64,000 bases of DNA from Prochlorococcus marinus str. MIT 0912 (GCF_027359595.1 NZ_CP114783.1:1674001-1738000); one strand, 5' to 3'. Positions 26,480 to 36,391 are shown, numbered from the stretch's first letter. Numbers and translations: made by a program. The notes: a model not told the origin generated them from the letters alone.

Positions 26480-27715
26480 TCATAATAATCCCTTTAAAGC
26501 AATACTTGCTACCCCTGCAGCCGGGGGTCTGTTGCAAATTTTTATTGGTATACCGATTTCTCTTTCTCTTATTTTTTTCCAAGTAATGTTTTTCGCACCT
26601 CCTCCGATAGTAATTATTTGCCTAGGTAAATCAGCTCCTAATTCATGAAGTTTGTGCCAGCCTCTTGCTTCTATCTTTGCTAACCCTTCAAATAATGCAT
26701 GAAGATAAAGAGAATCACTGACTGGTCTAGGTCCTAATTTAGGTTGTAAATTGGGATTATCGATTGGAAATCTTTCTCCTTGCTTTGATAGTGGAATAAG
26801 ATTTAATCCTGTTGATTTATTAGGATTTATTTGTTTGCTTAATTCTTCAATATATTCAAGATTAAAGAAATCAAGAAGTATCGCAGCACCTGAATTAGAG
26901 GCACCACCAGATAACCAAGTTCCTAATAATCTATGATTTGAGATTCCTTTACCTGAAAGGGCATTGTTTACAAACTTTTTAATAACTATTGTGCTACCAA
27001 GGATTGTTACTCCATCATTTTTATTAGGAAAAGTCGCTAAAACCCCAGCATTAGAATCTGTAGTTCCCGCTATTACTTGAAGATTTTTGGGTAGATTTAA
27101 TTCATTTGCTTTATTAGTACATATATTTCCCATTGTTTGACCTGAGGGAATTATTTTAGGAAGGCATTGTAACCACTTTAAATGTTTAAAGTTTTCTGGC
27201 CATGAATTATTTGATATTTCCCAACCCATCCTAATATTGTTACCTTCCTCTCCATAATCCCAATTATTCATAAGCCATCCAGTAATCCAATCTGCTTGGT
27301 GTCTTAAGATTATTTCATTACCGTATAATGCTATAAGTCTTAGTGCTCTCCCCACACTTCCACTTATACTTGAGCCTGGACATTCTTTTGTAAATAACTT
27401 ATCAATCTCTTTTGAATATTCCGAAAACGATAAGAAATAAGGTAGAGCTTTCCCTATAGGCTTTCCATCCTTCTTGCATGCTAAGAGTGTGCCAGACGTC
27501 CCTGCTACTGAACAAGAAACCAATTTTTCTTTTAGATCTTTTGGAGTTTCTTGTATTAGAGTTTTTAGGCTATTTAGCCAGTCTTCTGATATTTCGAGAC
27601 CTTTAGAATATGTTTTTGATGACGTGAATAGTATTTTCTTTTTAGTATTAATAATTGCAATTCTTACACCTGATGTACCAAGATCTATACCAAGTACAAG
27701 AGATTTATTTAACAT
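26480..27715 (-). CDS. FGGY-family sugar kinase (ribulokinase/xylulokinase-like)
   Basis: A 411-aa carbohydrate kinase with the ATPase phosphate-1 motif GIDLGTSGVRIAI at the N-terminus, GTTDSNAGVLA in the middle, and phosphate-2/adenosine motifs LSGGASNSGAAIL and TIGGGAKNITWKKI. The short length resembles the cyanobacterial and plant group related to xylulokinase that phosphorylates D-ribulose. The substrate is inferred only from that resemblance. Its start is 18 bp from the metK stop on the same strand. Confidence 0.82.
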   Translation of the reverse strand: MLNKSLVLGIDLGTSGVRIAIINTKKKILFTSSKTYSKGLEISEDWLNSLKTLIQETPKDLKEKLVSCSVAGTSGTLLACKKDGKPIGKALPYFLSFSEYSKEIDKLFTKECPGSSISGSVGRALRLIALYGNEIILRHQADWITGWLMNNWDYGEEGNNIRMGWEISNNSWPENFKHLKWLQCLPKIIPSGQTMGNICTNKANELNLPKNLQVIAGTTDSNAGVLATFPNKNDGVTILGSTIVIKKFVNNALSGKGISNHRLLGTWLSGGASNSGAAILLDFFNLEYIEELSKQINPNKSTGLNLIPLSKQGERFPIDNPNLQPKLGPRPVSDSLYLHALFEGLAKIEARGWHKLHELGADLPRQIITIGGGAKNITWKKIREREIGIPIKICNRPPAAGVASIALKGLL

Positions 27716-27733
27716 TTTTTTATTAAATTCTTT

Positions 27734-28963
27734 TTATCTTAGTAAACTTAGTTCTTTTGCTTTTTGAGATACGTCCTCCCATGGAAGAAGAATATCCGTT
27801 CTACCAAAATGACCATAGGCAGCAGTATCTCTATAAAAACGTCCACCTCTATTACTTGGTAGGTTTTGAAGATCGAATGCTTTAATAATTGCGCTTGGTC
27901 TTAGATCGAATTGATCTTGTACAAGTCGTGTCAGTTCAGAGTCTGAAACCTTTCCTGTACCAAATGAATCTACAAGTATCGATATAGGTTTTGCGACTCC
28001 GATTGCGTAACTTAATTGAACTTCAACTTTTTTTGCAAGGCTTGCTGCAACTAATGCCTTCGCAACAAATCTTGCTGCATAAGCTGCAGATCTATCTACT
28101 TTAGTAGGGTCTTTCCCCGAGAAAGCGCCTCCTCCATGTCGAGCATATCCTCCATATGTGTCTACAATTATTTTTCTTCCAGTTAGACCTGCGTCGCCTT
28201 GAGGACCTCCAATAACAAATTTCCCAGTGGGATTAACAAGGAAGCGTGTTGATTCTTTCGCGGGTTTTAGAGGTAGGTCTTCAGTAGCAGGCTCAACAAC
28301 AAATTTCCATAGGTCTTTAGCAATTCTTTTCTGAATTTCCTCTTCAAGCGTTATTCCTGCAACTTCTGATTTGTGCTGAGTAGAAATCAGAATTGTGTCT
28401 ATGGAGCGGGGTACTCCGTTTTCATAAGAGACACTTACTTGAGTTTTTCCATCAGGTAAAAGATAATCGATTATTTTTTGATGCCTCACTAACGCAAGCC
28501 TTCTTGCTAATCGATGAGCGAGACTTATTGGCAAGGGCATAAGTTCAGGAGTCTCGTCACAAGCAAATCCAAACATTATCCCCTGATCACCAGCCCCAAC
28601 TTGATCTAGCGGATCTGTTGAATGATCTTCAGCTTCATTTACACCTTGAGCTATATCTGAAGACTGTTGGTCAAGTGCGACTAGAACTGCGCAACTATTA
28701 GCATCAAATCCCCCATCACTAGCACTTCTATAGCCAATGCTTTTGATGACGTCTCTAACAAGCTTGTTGAAATCCACCTCTGCTTTGGAAGTTATTTCTC
28801 CAGTTATTAAACATAAGCCAGTATTAACAACTGCTTCGCATGCGACTCTGCTGGTTGGATCTGCACTTAAGCATGCATCTAAAACTGCGTCACTCACTTG
28901 ATCACAGATTTTGTCTGGATGACCTTCCGTGACAGATTCAGATGTGAAAACGTATCTACTCAT
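27734..28963 (-). CDS. metK: S-adenosylmethionine synthetase
   Basis: MetK makes S-adenosylmethionine from methionine and ATP. The 409-aa protein carries [21 protein letters not shown] (ATP/metal), [21 protein letters not shown] and [19 protein letters not shown], all intact, and has the normal length. It lies within a minus-strand row rpsA, HAD hydrolase, metK, sugar kinase with gaps of about 20 bp, consistent with co-transcription. The SAM product feeds CobI and PrmC in this window, and its by-product methylthioadenosine is the MtnP substrate. Confidence 0.98.
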   Translation of the reverse strand: MSRYVFTSESVTEGHPDKICDQVSDAVLDACLSADPTSRVACEAVVNTGLCLITGEITSKAEVDFNKLVRDVIKSIGYRSASDGGFDANSCAVLVALDQQSSDIAQGVNEAEDHSTDPLDQVGAGDQGIMFGFACDETPELMPLPISLAHRLARRLALVRHQKIIDYLLPDGKTQVSVSYENGVPRSIDTILISTQHKSEVAGITLEEEIQKRIAKDLWKFVVEPATEDLPLKPAKESTRFLVNPTGKFVIGGPQGDAGLTGRKIIVDTYGGYARHGGGAFSGKDPTKVDRSAAYAARFVAKALVAASLAKKVEVQLSYAIGVAKPISILVDSFGTGKVSDSELTRLVQDQFDLRPSAIIKAFDLQNLPSNRGGRFYRDTAAYGHFGRTDILLPWEDVSQKAKELSLLR

Positions 28964-28986
28964 TTAAAATATTAATATTCAATATT

Positions 28987-29775
28987 TTAGTTGCTTGAAT
29001 GAATTTTTAATTCATTTAATTTTTCTATAAGAAATCTTTTTTCAGTAAGTCTGGGGGGGGTTTCCCAGCCACCATTAAAGCCTACAACTATTGGTACGCC
29101 CGCTTCTTTGGCCATTCTTAAATCAGTATCTGCATCTGAAATAAGAGCACAATCTGAAGGATTAAAGTTCATTTTTTTGCAAAGTTCTATAACTGCTTTT
29201 GGGTTAGGTTTTGACGGTTTATTCTCAGCACTCCAAATATAATCAAATATACCTTCTAATTTATTCTTGCAAATAAATTCTTCAATTCCTCCTTGTGTAT
29301 CATTTGTCATTAGTGCAATAGATACTCCTTTTTTTTTTAGAGAAACCAATAGATCTAAAGCTCCTGAAATTAGAGCTCTCTGCTTTTTATTATTACCTTT
29401 TTGATTAGAAAGATAAATATCTACTTCATTGAAGATTTCTTTACCTATTGAAAGTGATTGAAACCAATCGAAACCAAATAGGGTAAAAATCGTGGCAGTA
29501 GATATAATATTTTGCTCTCTAGAAGCTATTGCTAAGGATGCATTAGCTGAAAGATAATCTTTTTTTAATCCATAAACAGAACTAAGGAACTTTCTCAAAA
29601 ACCAAATTTTAATATTGCTGAGTCTTAATTTTTTAAATCTAGCTTCAAAAAAATCTATCCTAGTTTTAGCAAGTTCTAATAAGCATTCTTCACTATTTGA
29701 TAATGTTCCATCCTTATCAAATATTATTGCCTTAATAAAACCAACAGAACTATTTTTTATTAAAAGCTCTGCCAT
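28987..29775 (-). CDS. HAD-superfamily phosphatase
   Basis: A 262-aa HAD hydrolase. Motif I is IIFDKDGTLSNSEE (nucleophile Asp about residue 20), motif II MTNDTQGG, motif III a Lys in KPNPKAV, and motif IV SDADTDLRMAKEAGVPIVV. The helical cap between motifs I and II is of the phosphoglycolate-phosphatase/beta-phosphoglucomutase type, so a small phosphorylated metabolite is the likely substrate; phosphoglycolate is one possibility. It lies 18 bp after rpsA on the same strand. Confidence 0.82.
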   Translation of the reverse strand: MAELLIKNSSVGFIKAIIFDKDGTLSNSEECLLELAKTRIDFFEARFKKLRLSNIKIWFLRKFLSSVYGLKKDYLSANASLAIASREQNIISTATIFTLFGFDWFQSLSIGKEIFNEVDIYLSNQKGNNKKQRALISGALDLLVSLKKKGVSIALMTNDTQGGIEEFICKNKLEGIFDYIWSAENKPSKPNPKAVIELCKKMNFNPSDCALISDADTDLRMAKEAGVPIVVGFNGGWETPPRLTEKRFLIEKLNELKIHSSN

Positions 29776-29793
29776 TTCTAAAAATGTAACTAA

Positions 29794-30903
29794 TCAAATA
29801 GTCATTACTGCAATAGGATCTTCTCCTTCTTCGGCTTGTTCAAGAAGCATTTGTTTATATCTTGCTGCCATCTCTTCTGCTTTATCAAAAACTTTTTGGG
29901 GGTCTGTGAGCATATCTCCAGGTTCTGGTTCAAGTGCCTTGGTAGATAGTGAAATTCGTCCTCTTTCAGCATCTAGGTCTATGATCATGACCTTCATTTG
30001 GTCATTGACGTTTAATACAGAATGTGGAGTTTCAATATGTTCATGACTTATTTCTGAAATGTGAAGCAGTCCACTTACGCCTCCAATATCTATAAATGCA
30101 CCATAAGGTTTAATTCCTCTTACTGCTCCTACAACAACTTCTCCAACTTCCAGACGATTCATTTTTCTTTCAACCAAAGCCCTTCGATGACTTAAAACTA
30201 GCCTATTCCTTTCTTCATCAACTTCTAAGAATTTTAAAGGTAGAAAATCAGCGACTAGTTCCTCTTTTGCCTTTCTAGTACTTATATGGGATCCAGGGAT
30301 AAAACCTCTAAGCCCTTCAACTCTAACAAGTGCTCCACCTCTATTAGTAGCAAAAACCTCTGAATAAATTGTGGCATCTTCTTTTTGCAATTGTCTAACT
30401 CTTTCCCAAGCGCGTTGGTACTCAATTCTTCTAATTGATAAAGATAACTGACCATCCTCATTCTCTTCAGTCATTATAAAAAATTCTCTAATTTCTGAAG
30501 GCTGTAAAACATCACTTAGGCCCTCGACTCTATTTATTGATACTTCCTGCATTGGCATGAAAGCAGCTGTTTTAGCACCAATGTCAATCATTGCTCCTTT
30601 GGATTCAAGAGCAAAAACAGTTCCATTGACTATATCTCCAGGTTTGAAATTGTAGTCATATTTACTTAGTAAAGATGCAAATTCATCAAGAGTAAATCCT
30701 GCACTTTCAAGATCACTCTTATTAGTTCTGCTTGAAGAGTTATCAGCAGCAGGAATGTTTTTTGGAATATCTTCTTCTTTTAATTCGTTCATGGAATTCT
30801 CTTCAAATTCTGCGTTTACGGAATTTGAGATAATTTCTTCAGATATTGATTCTTCTTTTTCAGAATTCTTTTCTTGAACTTTGCTTGCTGGATTTTCAGA
30901 CAT
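29794..30903 (-). CDS. rpsA: 30S ribosomal protein S1, cyanobacterial short form
   Basis: S1 helps bind mRNA to the 30S subunit. The 369-aa protein has an acidic, Ser/Glu-rich N-terminus (about 1-70) and three S1 repeats: FKPGDIVNGTVFALESKGA (about 91-160), a middle one with VFATNRGGALVRVEGLRGFIPGS, and GEVVVGAVRGIKPYGAFIDIGGVSGLLHISEIS (about 255-325). Three repeats instead of six is the usual cyanobacterial and plastid form. It is the first gene of a minus-strand unit leading to metK. Confidence 0.93.
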   Translation of the reverse strand: MSENPASKVQEKNSEKEESISEEIISNSVNAEFEENSMNELKEEDIPKNIPAADNSSSRTNKSDLESAGFTLDEFASLLSKYDYNFKPGDIVNGTVFALESKGAMIDIGAKTAAFMPMQEVSINRVEGLSDVLQPSEIREFFIMTEENEDGQLSLSIRRIEYQRAWERVRQLQKEDATIYSEVFATNRGGALVRVEGLRGFIPGSHISTRKAKEELVADFLPLKFLEVDEERNRLVLSHRRALVERKMNRLEVGEVVVGAVRGIKPYGAFIDIGGVSGLLHISEISHEHIETPHSVLNVNDQMKVMIIDLDAERGRISLSTKALEPEPGDMLTDPQKVFDKAEEMAARYKQMLLEQAEEGEDPIAVMTI

Positions 30904-31006
30904 GCTTGAATGGCGGTCTGCCTTTGTAGGACAGTGCGATAGAAATACAATATGGCCCGCCGACCATATTGAGCTTAAATTCTACTTTATTGATCGCTCG
31001 TTCTAG

Positions 31007-31486
31007 TTAAAGAACTGATGCCAATTGTTCATTTTTTATGGGTTTTAGTGATTCAAGGGTTTTCATGAAATCATTAATTCCATCAAATTGTCTATAAACA
31101 GAGGCAAATCTGATATAAGCAACTTCATTAATATCTTTTAGATGTGTAAGCACCATTTCTCCAATCTCATTTGTTTTTATTTCTTTGCGTATTCCTTGAT
31201 GGAGTTCTAATTCTATTTCATCAACAATAAATTCAATTTTAGATGCATTTATAAGTGTTTTTTCACATGCTCTACTTAAACCATTAATTATTTTACTTCG
31301 ATTAAATAATTCTTTTGCTCCGCTTCTTTTTAAAACAGTAATTGGTGTTGTTTCTATTCTTTCATATGTAGTAAATCGGAAGTCGCAATTTAAGCACTCC
31401 CTTCTTCTTCTTACACTTCTGCCAGAATCGGCTGAACGAGATTCAAGAACTCGACTGTCTGTATTTTGACAAGATGGGCACTGCAT
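31007..31486 (-). CDS. nrdR: Transcriptional repressor NrdR
   Basis: NrdR senses nucleotides through its ATP-cone and represses ribonucleotide reductase genes. The 159-aa protein has the N-terminal zinc ribbon ([21 protein letters not shown]), then the ATP-cone with [27 protein letters not shown], and the conserved [13 protein letters not shown] near residue 130. Length and domain order are standard. It lies about 100 bp upstream of rpsA and downstream of psbT on the same strand, with the psbT terminator between. Confidence 0.96.
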   Translation of the reverse strand: MQCPSCQNTDSRVLESRSADSGRSVRRRRECLNCDFRFTTYERIETTPITVLKRSGAKELFNRSKIINGLSRACEKTLINASKIEFIVDEIELELHQGIRKEIKTNEIGEMVLTHLKDINEVAYIRFASVYRQFDGINDFMKTLESLKPIKNEQLASVL

Positions 31487-31623
31487 GCAGCCCTTTTCAA
31501 TGATTTAACTAACTTTAAACATTTATTTGGCTTCTGAGAAGGGGTAGATTAAATAAAAATACTATTTACTTAAAAAAAATATATTTTTATTGGGGGCTCT
31601 AAGTTAATAAATTTTTTTTAATT

Positions 31624-31681
31624 AAGTAAAAGACATTAAAAAAGCCCTGAAATTTCAGGGCTTTTTTAATGTCTTTTACTT
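31624..31681. terminator. 58-bp perfect palindrome ending the psbB-psbT transcript
   Basis: The halves 31624-31652 and 31653-31681 are exact reverse complements with no internal loop. The GC-rich tip contains GCCCTGAAA, and a run of six T follows the CAGGGC core on either strand, giving a bidirectional intrinsic terminator. It covers the last codons and the stop codon of psbT (31676-31678), so the mRNA hairpin starts inside the coding region. Confidence 0.85.
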
Positions 31682-31771
31682 GTCGTATTTCGGAGGATCG
31701 CGGAATGCGACAGCAAAGAAGAGAGTTACAAGTGCCAAAGTAAGGATTAGCACGTAGGAGAAAGCTTCCAT
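31676..31771 (-). CDS. psbT: Photosystem II protein T
   Basis: PsbT is a single-helix subunit at the PSII dimer interface that helps stabilise QA. The 31-aa frame begins [20 protein letters not shown] and ends with the diagnostic FRDPPKYDK. It lies 36 bp downstream of psbB on the same strand, the usual psbB-psbT arrangement. Its stop codon sits inside the long terminator palindrome. Confidence 0.95.
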
Positions 31772-31807
31772 CTAAGTTCTCGGTATAAGGGGTTAAAGAA
31801 TCCTGAT

Positions 31808-33331
31808 TTAGGCTCGACCAGGAACTCGGCGGGTTGATTCGTCTCCAAGTTTTTTGAAGAGACCAAACTCAACCTGATCCCCAAGTTCTGGATCGATACC
31901 TGAGAATCTGTCGCCAAATAGAGTTCTTGCAGCGTGCCACCAGTGCCCGAAGAGGAATAACAAGCCAAAGCACAAGTGTGCATAAGTGAACCATGCTCTT
32001 GGAGAGCTTCTGAATACACCATCTGACTTGTAGCGATCTCTGTCAAACTTGAAGGCTTCTCCAAGTTGAGACTTTCTAGCTAGACGTTTGACTATTACTG
32101 GATCAGTAAATGTTTGTCCATTTAATTCACCACCATAAACAGTAGCTGTGACACCAGTTTGTTCAATGGAGTACTTAGCTTCTGCGCGACGGAAAGGAAT
32201 GTCAGCTTTAACGTTTCCATCCTTGTCTTCAAGAATGACAGGGAAGTTTTCAAAGAAATTTGGAATTCTTCTTACTTCTAAGTCATTTCCATCACTATCA
32301 GTAAATGAGATGTGACCTTGCCATCCACTTGGAACTCCATCGCCATTAACCATTGCCCCAACTCTGAAGAGACCTCCTTTAGCAGGACTGTTGCCAACAT
32401 AGTCATAGAAAGCTAATTGCTCAGGGATGGCTCCATATGCTTCAGCTTTTGAGGCACCATCATTCATAGACTCTTGAACTCTGCGGTTGATTTCAGTTTT
32501 GAAATACCCAGAATCCCATTGATATCTAGTAGGACCAAATAGCTCAACTGGTGTTGTTGCTGATCCATACCACATGGTTCCAGCGACTACGAAAGAAACA
32601 AAAAGAACAGCAGCCAGAGCACTGGCAAGAACTCCTTCTAGGCTTCCAAGCTTTAAAGCTCTATAAAGCCTTTCTCCCGGTCTATTGGTGATATGGAATA
32701 TTCCACCAATTATTCCTAAGAGTCCTGCACCAATGTGATTAGCGACAATTCCTCCAGCATTGAATGGATTAAATCCTTCTGCGCCCCAAACTGGAGCAAC
32801 TTTTTCTACATGACCAGTTAATCCATATGGATCAGAAACCCATATGCCAACGGTTGAACAATGAAATGCGCCAAACCCAAAGCAGGTCAAGCCAGCTAAA
32901 AAGAGATGAATTCCAAAGATTCTTGGAAGATCTAAAGCTGGTTCTCCAGTGCGGGAATCTTCCCACAATTCAAGGTCCCAGTATGTCCAGTGCCATACAG
33001 CAGCGAGCATCAAAAGACCACTGAAAACTATATGAGCTGCAGCAACACCTTCGAAGCTCCAGAAACCGGGGTCAACTCCGGTTGCACCGGTTATATCCCA
33101 TCCGTTCCAGCTGCCTGTAATTCCAAGGCGGGCCATAAAGGGCATGACATACATGCCTTGGCGCCACATTGGATTAAGTACTGGATCAGAAGGATCAAAA
33201 ATGGCCAATTCATATAAGGCCATTGAGCCGGCCCAGCCGGCTAACAAAGCAGTATGCATGAGGTGCACGGCCAAGAGGCGGCCAGGGTCGTTGATAACGA
33301 CTGTGTGCACCCGATACCAGGGCAATCCCAT
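31808..33331 (-). CDS. psbB: Photosystem II CP47 chlorophyll-binding protein
   Basis: CP47 is a core antenna of PSII with six membrane helices and a large lumenal loop. The 507-aa protein begins [20 protein letters not shown] and ends with [20 protein letters not shown]. Conserved features include the [10 protein letters not shown] helix, the histidine-bearing [15 protein letters not shown] and AYHFGH-type regions, and the loop E region with [31 protein letters not shown]. It is full length and leads psbB-psbT. Confidence 0.98.
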   Translation of the reverse strand: MGLPWYRVHTVVINDPGRLLAVHLMHTALLAGWAGSMALYELAIFDPSDPVLNPMWRQGMYVMPFMARLGITGSWNGWDITGATGVDPGFWSFEGVAAAHIVFSGLLMLAAVWHWTYWDLELWEDSRTGEPALDLPRIFGIHLFLAGLTCFGFGAFHCSTVGIWVSDPYGLTGHVEKVAPVWGAEGFNPFNAGGIVANHIGAGLLGIIGGIFHITNRPGERLYRALKLGSLEGVLASALAAVLFVSFVVAGTMWYGSATTPVELFGPTRYQWDSGYFKTEINRRVQESMNDGASKAEAYGAIPEQLAFYDYVGNSPAKGGLFRVGAMVNGDGVPSGWQGHISFTDSDGNDLEVRRIPNFFENFPVILEDKDGNVKADIPFRRAEAKYSIEQTGVTATVYGGELNGQTFTDPVIVKRLARKSQLGEAFKFDRDRYKSDGVFRSSPRAWFTYAHLCFGLLFLFGHWWHAARTLFGDRFSGIDPELGDQVEFGLFKKLGDESTRRVPGRA

Positions 33332-33812
33332 GGGTCAGGTTCGTATAACGAAGCTGCTTAATGCAGCAAGACTCGGATGATCGTAAATGGTATTGCTTGA
33401 GTTAATGCACAGGATGTAGAGACCTGAAATGACTTTTGACACTCTTGGGTGAAATTCATCTTGTTTTTAGTGGTTTGAATTGGCAAATAAACAGTGGTGG
33501 ACAAGAAAAAATTAAAAAAAAAAGAAAAAGAAGAATTTTTCGGATTTCTAGCGATTTTGTAATTTTAAGTTGTTTTTTTCTTCAATCAGTTTGAAAAAAG
33601 AGAAAATTCATGGATTAAATTCACTTAAAAACCTCCATATTTCAAAATTTTTTAAAGCTATTCAAATTCAAATAGGCAAAATGGACTATTTCAACTAATT
33701 ATTTGTCGGCAAATTACAAAATCTCAGTCTCTTTGATTCAATTCCAGGTTTTTCTGCTTAAGGGATATATAGTTTATTTCAGTAAAATTTGTTCTGAGTA
33801 AAAACCTCGGTT
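33332..33812. other. 480-bp AT-rich intergenic region between psbB and psbM
   Basis: psbB and psbM are divergent, so both promoters lie here. The strand contains long A-runs around 33510-33535 and no open frame of useful length, tRNA or clear terminator. GGGATATATAG near 33761 could be part of the psbM promoter, but this is only a guess. I see nothing else that I can support. Confidence 0.5.
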
Positions 33813-33971
33813 ATGGAAACCACTAGTTTTGGCTTTGCCGCAAGTCTTTTATTTGTTGGAGTACCAACTATTTTTCTTATTGGTTTGTTTGTTTCTACCA
33901 GTGATGGTGAAAAATCAAGCTTTTATTCAGATTCCAGCAAGGGTAGATTGAGTCCTAATCCTAAAAAGTAA
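33813..33971 (+). CDS. psbM: Photosystem II protein M, Prochlorococcus long form
   Basis: PsbM is a one-helix subunit at the PSII dimer interface. The 52-aa frame starts METTSFGFAASLLFVGVPTIFLIG, the expected helix, and then carries a hydrophilic tail (DGEKSSFYSDSSKGRLSPNPKK) that is longer than the about 35-aa form of other cyanobacteria. The long tail is typical of Prochlorococcus and marine Synechococcus. It is a single gene, divergent from psbB. Confidence 0.93.
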   Translation: METTSFGFAASLLFVGVPTIFLIGLFVSTSDGEKSSFYSDSSKGRLSPNPKK

Positions 33972-33994
33972 TTTAGGTCTTTTTTTCTCATAAT

Positions 33995-34020
33995 TGATCT
34001 CAAGTAATTGCTTGAGATCT
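33995..34020. repeat. Inverted repeat downstream of psbM
   Basis: A 9-bp perfect stem GATCTCAAG/CTTGAGATC around a 6-nt loop, 24 bp after the psbM stop. It lacks a T-run on the plus strand, so termination efficiency is doubtful; it may instead protect the mRNA 3' end. Confidence 0.5.
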
Positions 34021-34108
34021 AAATTACTAATGAGGTTTTATCTCTAAGAGGTATTATTTCAAACTTTATTTATTAAATTAAAGCATTGATATAACTGTCT
34101 TTTTCAGG

Positions 34109-34549
34109 ATGAGTTCAAGAAATAATCAATGGAAATTAATAAAAACCGTTTTACCCCAGCATACTGATCATGCTGGGGTTATGTGGCATGGATCTTATTT
34201 AAACTTCTTAGAAGAGGGTAGAATTGATGCTTTGGATCAACTTGGACTTTCATATTCAAAATTATCTGAAAAGGGATTTGAAATCCCAGTTATTTCAATT
34301 CAACTTAGATATAAAATTTCTTTTATTCATGGCGAAAAGGTTCTATTAAAGAGTCAATTTAAGCTAGAAAATAAAATAAGACTTAATTGTAAAACTTTAT
34401 TCTTAAAATCAAATGGTGCTATTGGTGCAGAAGCAATAATTGGACTTGTTGTTGTAAGAAAAATAAATCACTCAATAAAGTTAGTAAAAGACTTACCAGT
34501 AGATATAAAAAAGATATTATTAATGCTCGAAGAAGGTCCTGAGTTTTAA
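34109..34549 (+). CDS. Hot-dog fold acyl-CoA thioesterase (4HBT/YbgC type)
   Basis: A 146-aa single hot-dog domain protein. The active-site region reads QHTDHAGVMWHGSYLNFLEEGRIDALDQLG (about residues 14-43), with the acidic residue before His-Ala-Gly as in 4-hydroxybenzoyl-CoA thioesterases. In cyanobacteria one such enzyme hydrolyses 1,4-dihydroxy-2-naphthoyl-CoA for phylloquinone, which is a possible role. It lies 18 bp before prmC on the same strand and is probably co-transcribed. Confidence 0.78.
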   Translation: MSSRNNQWKLIKTVLPQHTDHAGVMWHGSYLNFLEEGRIDALDQLGLSYSKLSEKGFEIPVISIQLRYKISFIHGEKVLLKSQFKLENKIRLNCKTLFLKSNGAIGAEAIIGLVVVRKINHSIKLVKDLPVDIKKILLMLEEGPEF

Positions 34550-34567
34550 AGAATTCAATTATTATTT

Positions 34568-35440
34568 ATGATTTTGAAATCCATTACTGGTAATACCTTT
34601 CTTGAATGGAGACAAAAAATGATATCGAAAGGCGGCAGAAAAGTTGATTTTGATTGGCTTTTAGATATTGCGGCTGGAGTCTCTTGGAGTAAATTGCAAA
34701 GTATTATTTTGAATCCTGAGAATTTTATTTCCTTAGAAATCGAAACTGAAGAATTAGAAGTTATTTGGGAATCTCATATAAAAGATAAAACCCCACTTCA
34801 ATATTTGATTTCTAAGTGCCCTTGGAGAGATATAGAGTTAGAGGTCTCAGAAGAGGCTCTTATCCCTAGGCAAGAAACTGAGCTTATGATTGATTTCGCT
34901 TTGAAAAAAGTGTCTAATATTGATCGTGGAAGATGGGCTGATCTCGGTACAGGATCTGGAGCTATTGCGGTATCGTTAGCTAAATCTCTTCCTGATTGGA
35001 ATGGACATGCATTAGATATTAGTAATGAAGCACTAGGCCTAGCTAAAAAGAATTTAAAATCTATTGTGCCCAATGCGAATGTGAAATTCGCTTCAGGAGA
35101 TTGGTGGGAGCCTTTAAAAAGATGGTGGGGAAGCTTTGATTTGGTTTTAAGTAATCCTCCTTATATACCCTCTGGTTTGATTGAAGAGTTAGAACCAGTG
35201 GTTAAAAATCATGAGCCTCGTATAGCTTTGGATGGCGGAGAGGATGGAATGAAGGCTTCTCGAGCAATCATCCTTGGGGCATCAAATGGACTTGCTAAAG
35301 GAGGTTGGTTAATTCTTGAACATCATTATGATCAAAGTGAAAAGATAACTAACCTTATGAAGAAAACTGGAATGGAAGAAGTTTCTTTTGAAAAAGATTT
35401 AAGTGGAATAAATCGTTATGCAATTTGTCGTAAAAAATAA
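34568..35440 (+). CDS. prmC: Release-factor glutamine N5-methyltransferase
   Basis: PrmC methylates the GGQ glutamine of release factors RF1 and RF2. The 290-aa protein has an N-terminal helical domain (about 1-95), TPLQYLISKCPWRDIEL, IPRQETELMI, the SAM site DLGTGSGAIAVSLAKSLP, and the catalytic SNPPYIPSGL followed by EPRIALDGGEDGM. All are diagnostic. It ends 2 bp before the TsaC-like gene. Confidence 0.95.
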   Translation: MILKSITGNTFLEWRQKMISKGGRKVDFDWLLDIAAGVSWSKLQSIILNPENFISLEIETEELEVIWESHIKDKTPLQYLISKCPWRDIELEVSEEALIPRQETELMIDFALKKVSNIDRGRWADLGTGSGAIAVSLAKSLPDWNGHALDISNEALGLAKKNLKSIVPNANVKFASGDWWEPLKRWWGSFDLVLSNPPYIPSGLIEELEPVVKNHEPRIALDGGEDGMKASRAIILGASNGLAKGGWLILEHHYDQSEKITNLMKKTGMEEVSFEKDLSGINRYAICRKK

Positions 35441-35442
35441 AA

Positions 35443-36018
35443 ATGATTACTGAGCTCTTGGGGATTTCTGACTTAGCTTTAAAGTTGAAAAAGGGATCTT
35501 TAGCTTTATTTCCTACTGATACGTTGCCAGCAATTTGCTCATACCCTAAATACTCAAAAAAAATTTGGACCATTAAGAAAAGGCCTTTAAGTAAGCCACT
35601 CATATTAATGGGAGGTTGCTTGGATGATTTGTTTGAATTTGTTCACCCTTGTGCGATAGAAGAAGGCTTGAAATTGGCAAAAATCTATTGGCCTGGAGCA
35701 TTAACAATTGTTTTGCCAACAATTGGAAATTTATCTGAGTATTTGAATTGCCATTCTAATTCTGTGGGTTTTAGAGTCCCCGCTTTAGGACTTGCAAGAG
35801 ATTTGCTGATGGAAACTGGTCCTCTTGCAACTACGAGTGCAAATATTTCTGGAGAAGCACCTGTTAAAGATGAGATAGAAGCTGAGATTGCATTCCCTGG
35901 GATTCCAATACTTTCTCCTATCCCTTGGCCAAAATCTTCTGGTATGGCAAGCACAGTTGTTGAATGGGAAAAGGGAAAGTGGAATTTGTTAAGGCCTGGT
36001 TCAGTCGTTTTGAAATAA
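35443..36018 (+). CDS. tsaC: Sua5/YciO/YrdC-family threonylcarbamoyl-AMP synthase
   Basis: This family makes the threonylcarbamoyl-adenylate used for the t6A37 modification of ANN-decoding tRNAs. The 191-aa protein starts with LKKGSLALFPTDTLPAIC (the KxR/SxN nucleotide region is represented by TIKKRPLSKPL and TSANISGE) and contains WPGALTIVLP. Short YrdC-only proteins include both TsaC and YciO paralogs, so the gene name is likely rather than certain. It follows prmC with a 2-bp gap. Confidence 0.82.
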   Translation: MITELLGISDLALKLKKGSLALFPTDTLPAICSYPKYSKKIWTIKKRPLSKPLILMGGCLDDLFEFVHPCAIEEGLKLAKIYWPGALTIVLPTIGNLSEYLNCHSNSVGFRVPALGLARDLLMETGPLATTSANISGEAPVKDEIEAEIAFPGIPILSPIPWPKSSGMASTVVEWEKGKWNLLRPGSVVLK

Positions 36019-36027
36019 AAGTAACTA

Positions 36028-36186
36028 ATGATTTATCTGTTGTTAATAGTTTTTGTAGTTCAATCTATTTTTTGGTGGTTTTTAAGACTTCCCATAATTA
36101 GTATCGATTGGATAGTGGAATTAAAATTTTTAAACCTATTTTTTTCAGCTTTTTTAATTTGGATAATCTCTGGTAAATCCAAATAG
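36028..36186 (+). CDS. Small membrane protein, 52 aa, function unknown
   Basis: A complete 52-codon frame beginning MIYLLLIVFVVQSIFWWFLR. It has two hydrophobic stretches (about residues 2-17 and 36-47) separated by LPIISIDWIVELKF. The ATG lies 9 bp after the tsaC stop, which suggests it is the last gene of the thioesterase-prmC-tsaC unit. It has no match that I recognise and is below common gene-calling length limits. Confidence 0.65.
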   Translation: MIYLLLIVFVVQSIFWWFLRLPIISIDWIVELKFLNLFFSAFLIWIISGKSK

Positions 36187-36211
36187 ATATTTTTGGTGGT
36201 TGTTTTTAAAA

Positions 36212-36283
36212 TGCCGGCTAACAGATTTGAACTGATGACCTTCGCTTTACAAAAGCGCTGCTCTACCGCTGAGCTAAGCCGGC
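36212..36283 (-). tRNA. tRNA-Thr (TGT)
   Basis: A 72-nt cloverleaf on the minus strand: GCCGGCT/AGCCGGC acceptor with discriminator A, D-arm TAGCTCAGCGGTAGAGC, anticodon loop TTTGTAA giving TGT, and TTCAAATC in the T-arm. Confidence 0.97.
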
Positions 36284-36391
36284 AATCGATTTATCTTACC
36301 TAAGAAAGTAATCTAAAAGTTAATCCATATAAGAAATTTGTTAAAATTCCTTTTTTAGCTAATAAAAGAAATAATGCCATCTTTTAATTGA

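Noticed and set aside
31747-32064. Minus-strand frame overlapping the 3' end of psbB
   Set aside because: It lies in a different phase of psbB and has no domain; it is a shadow.
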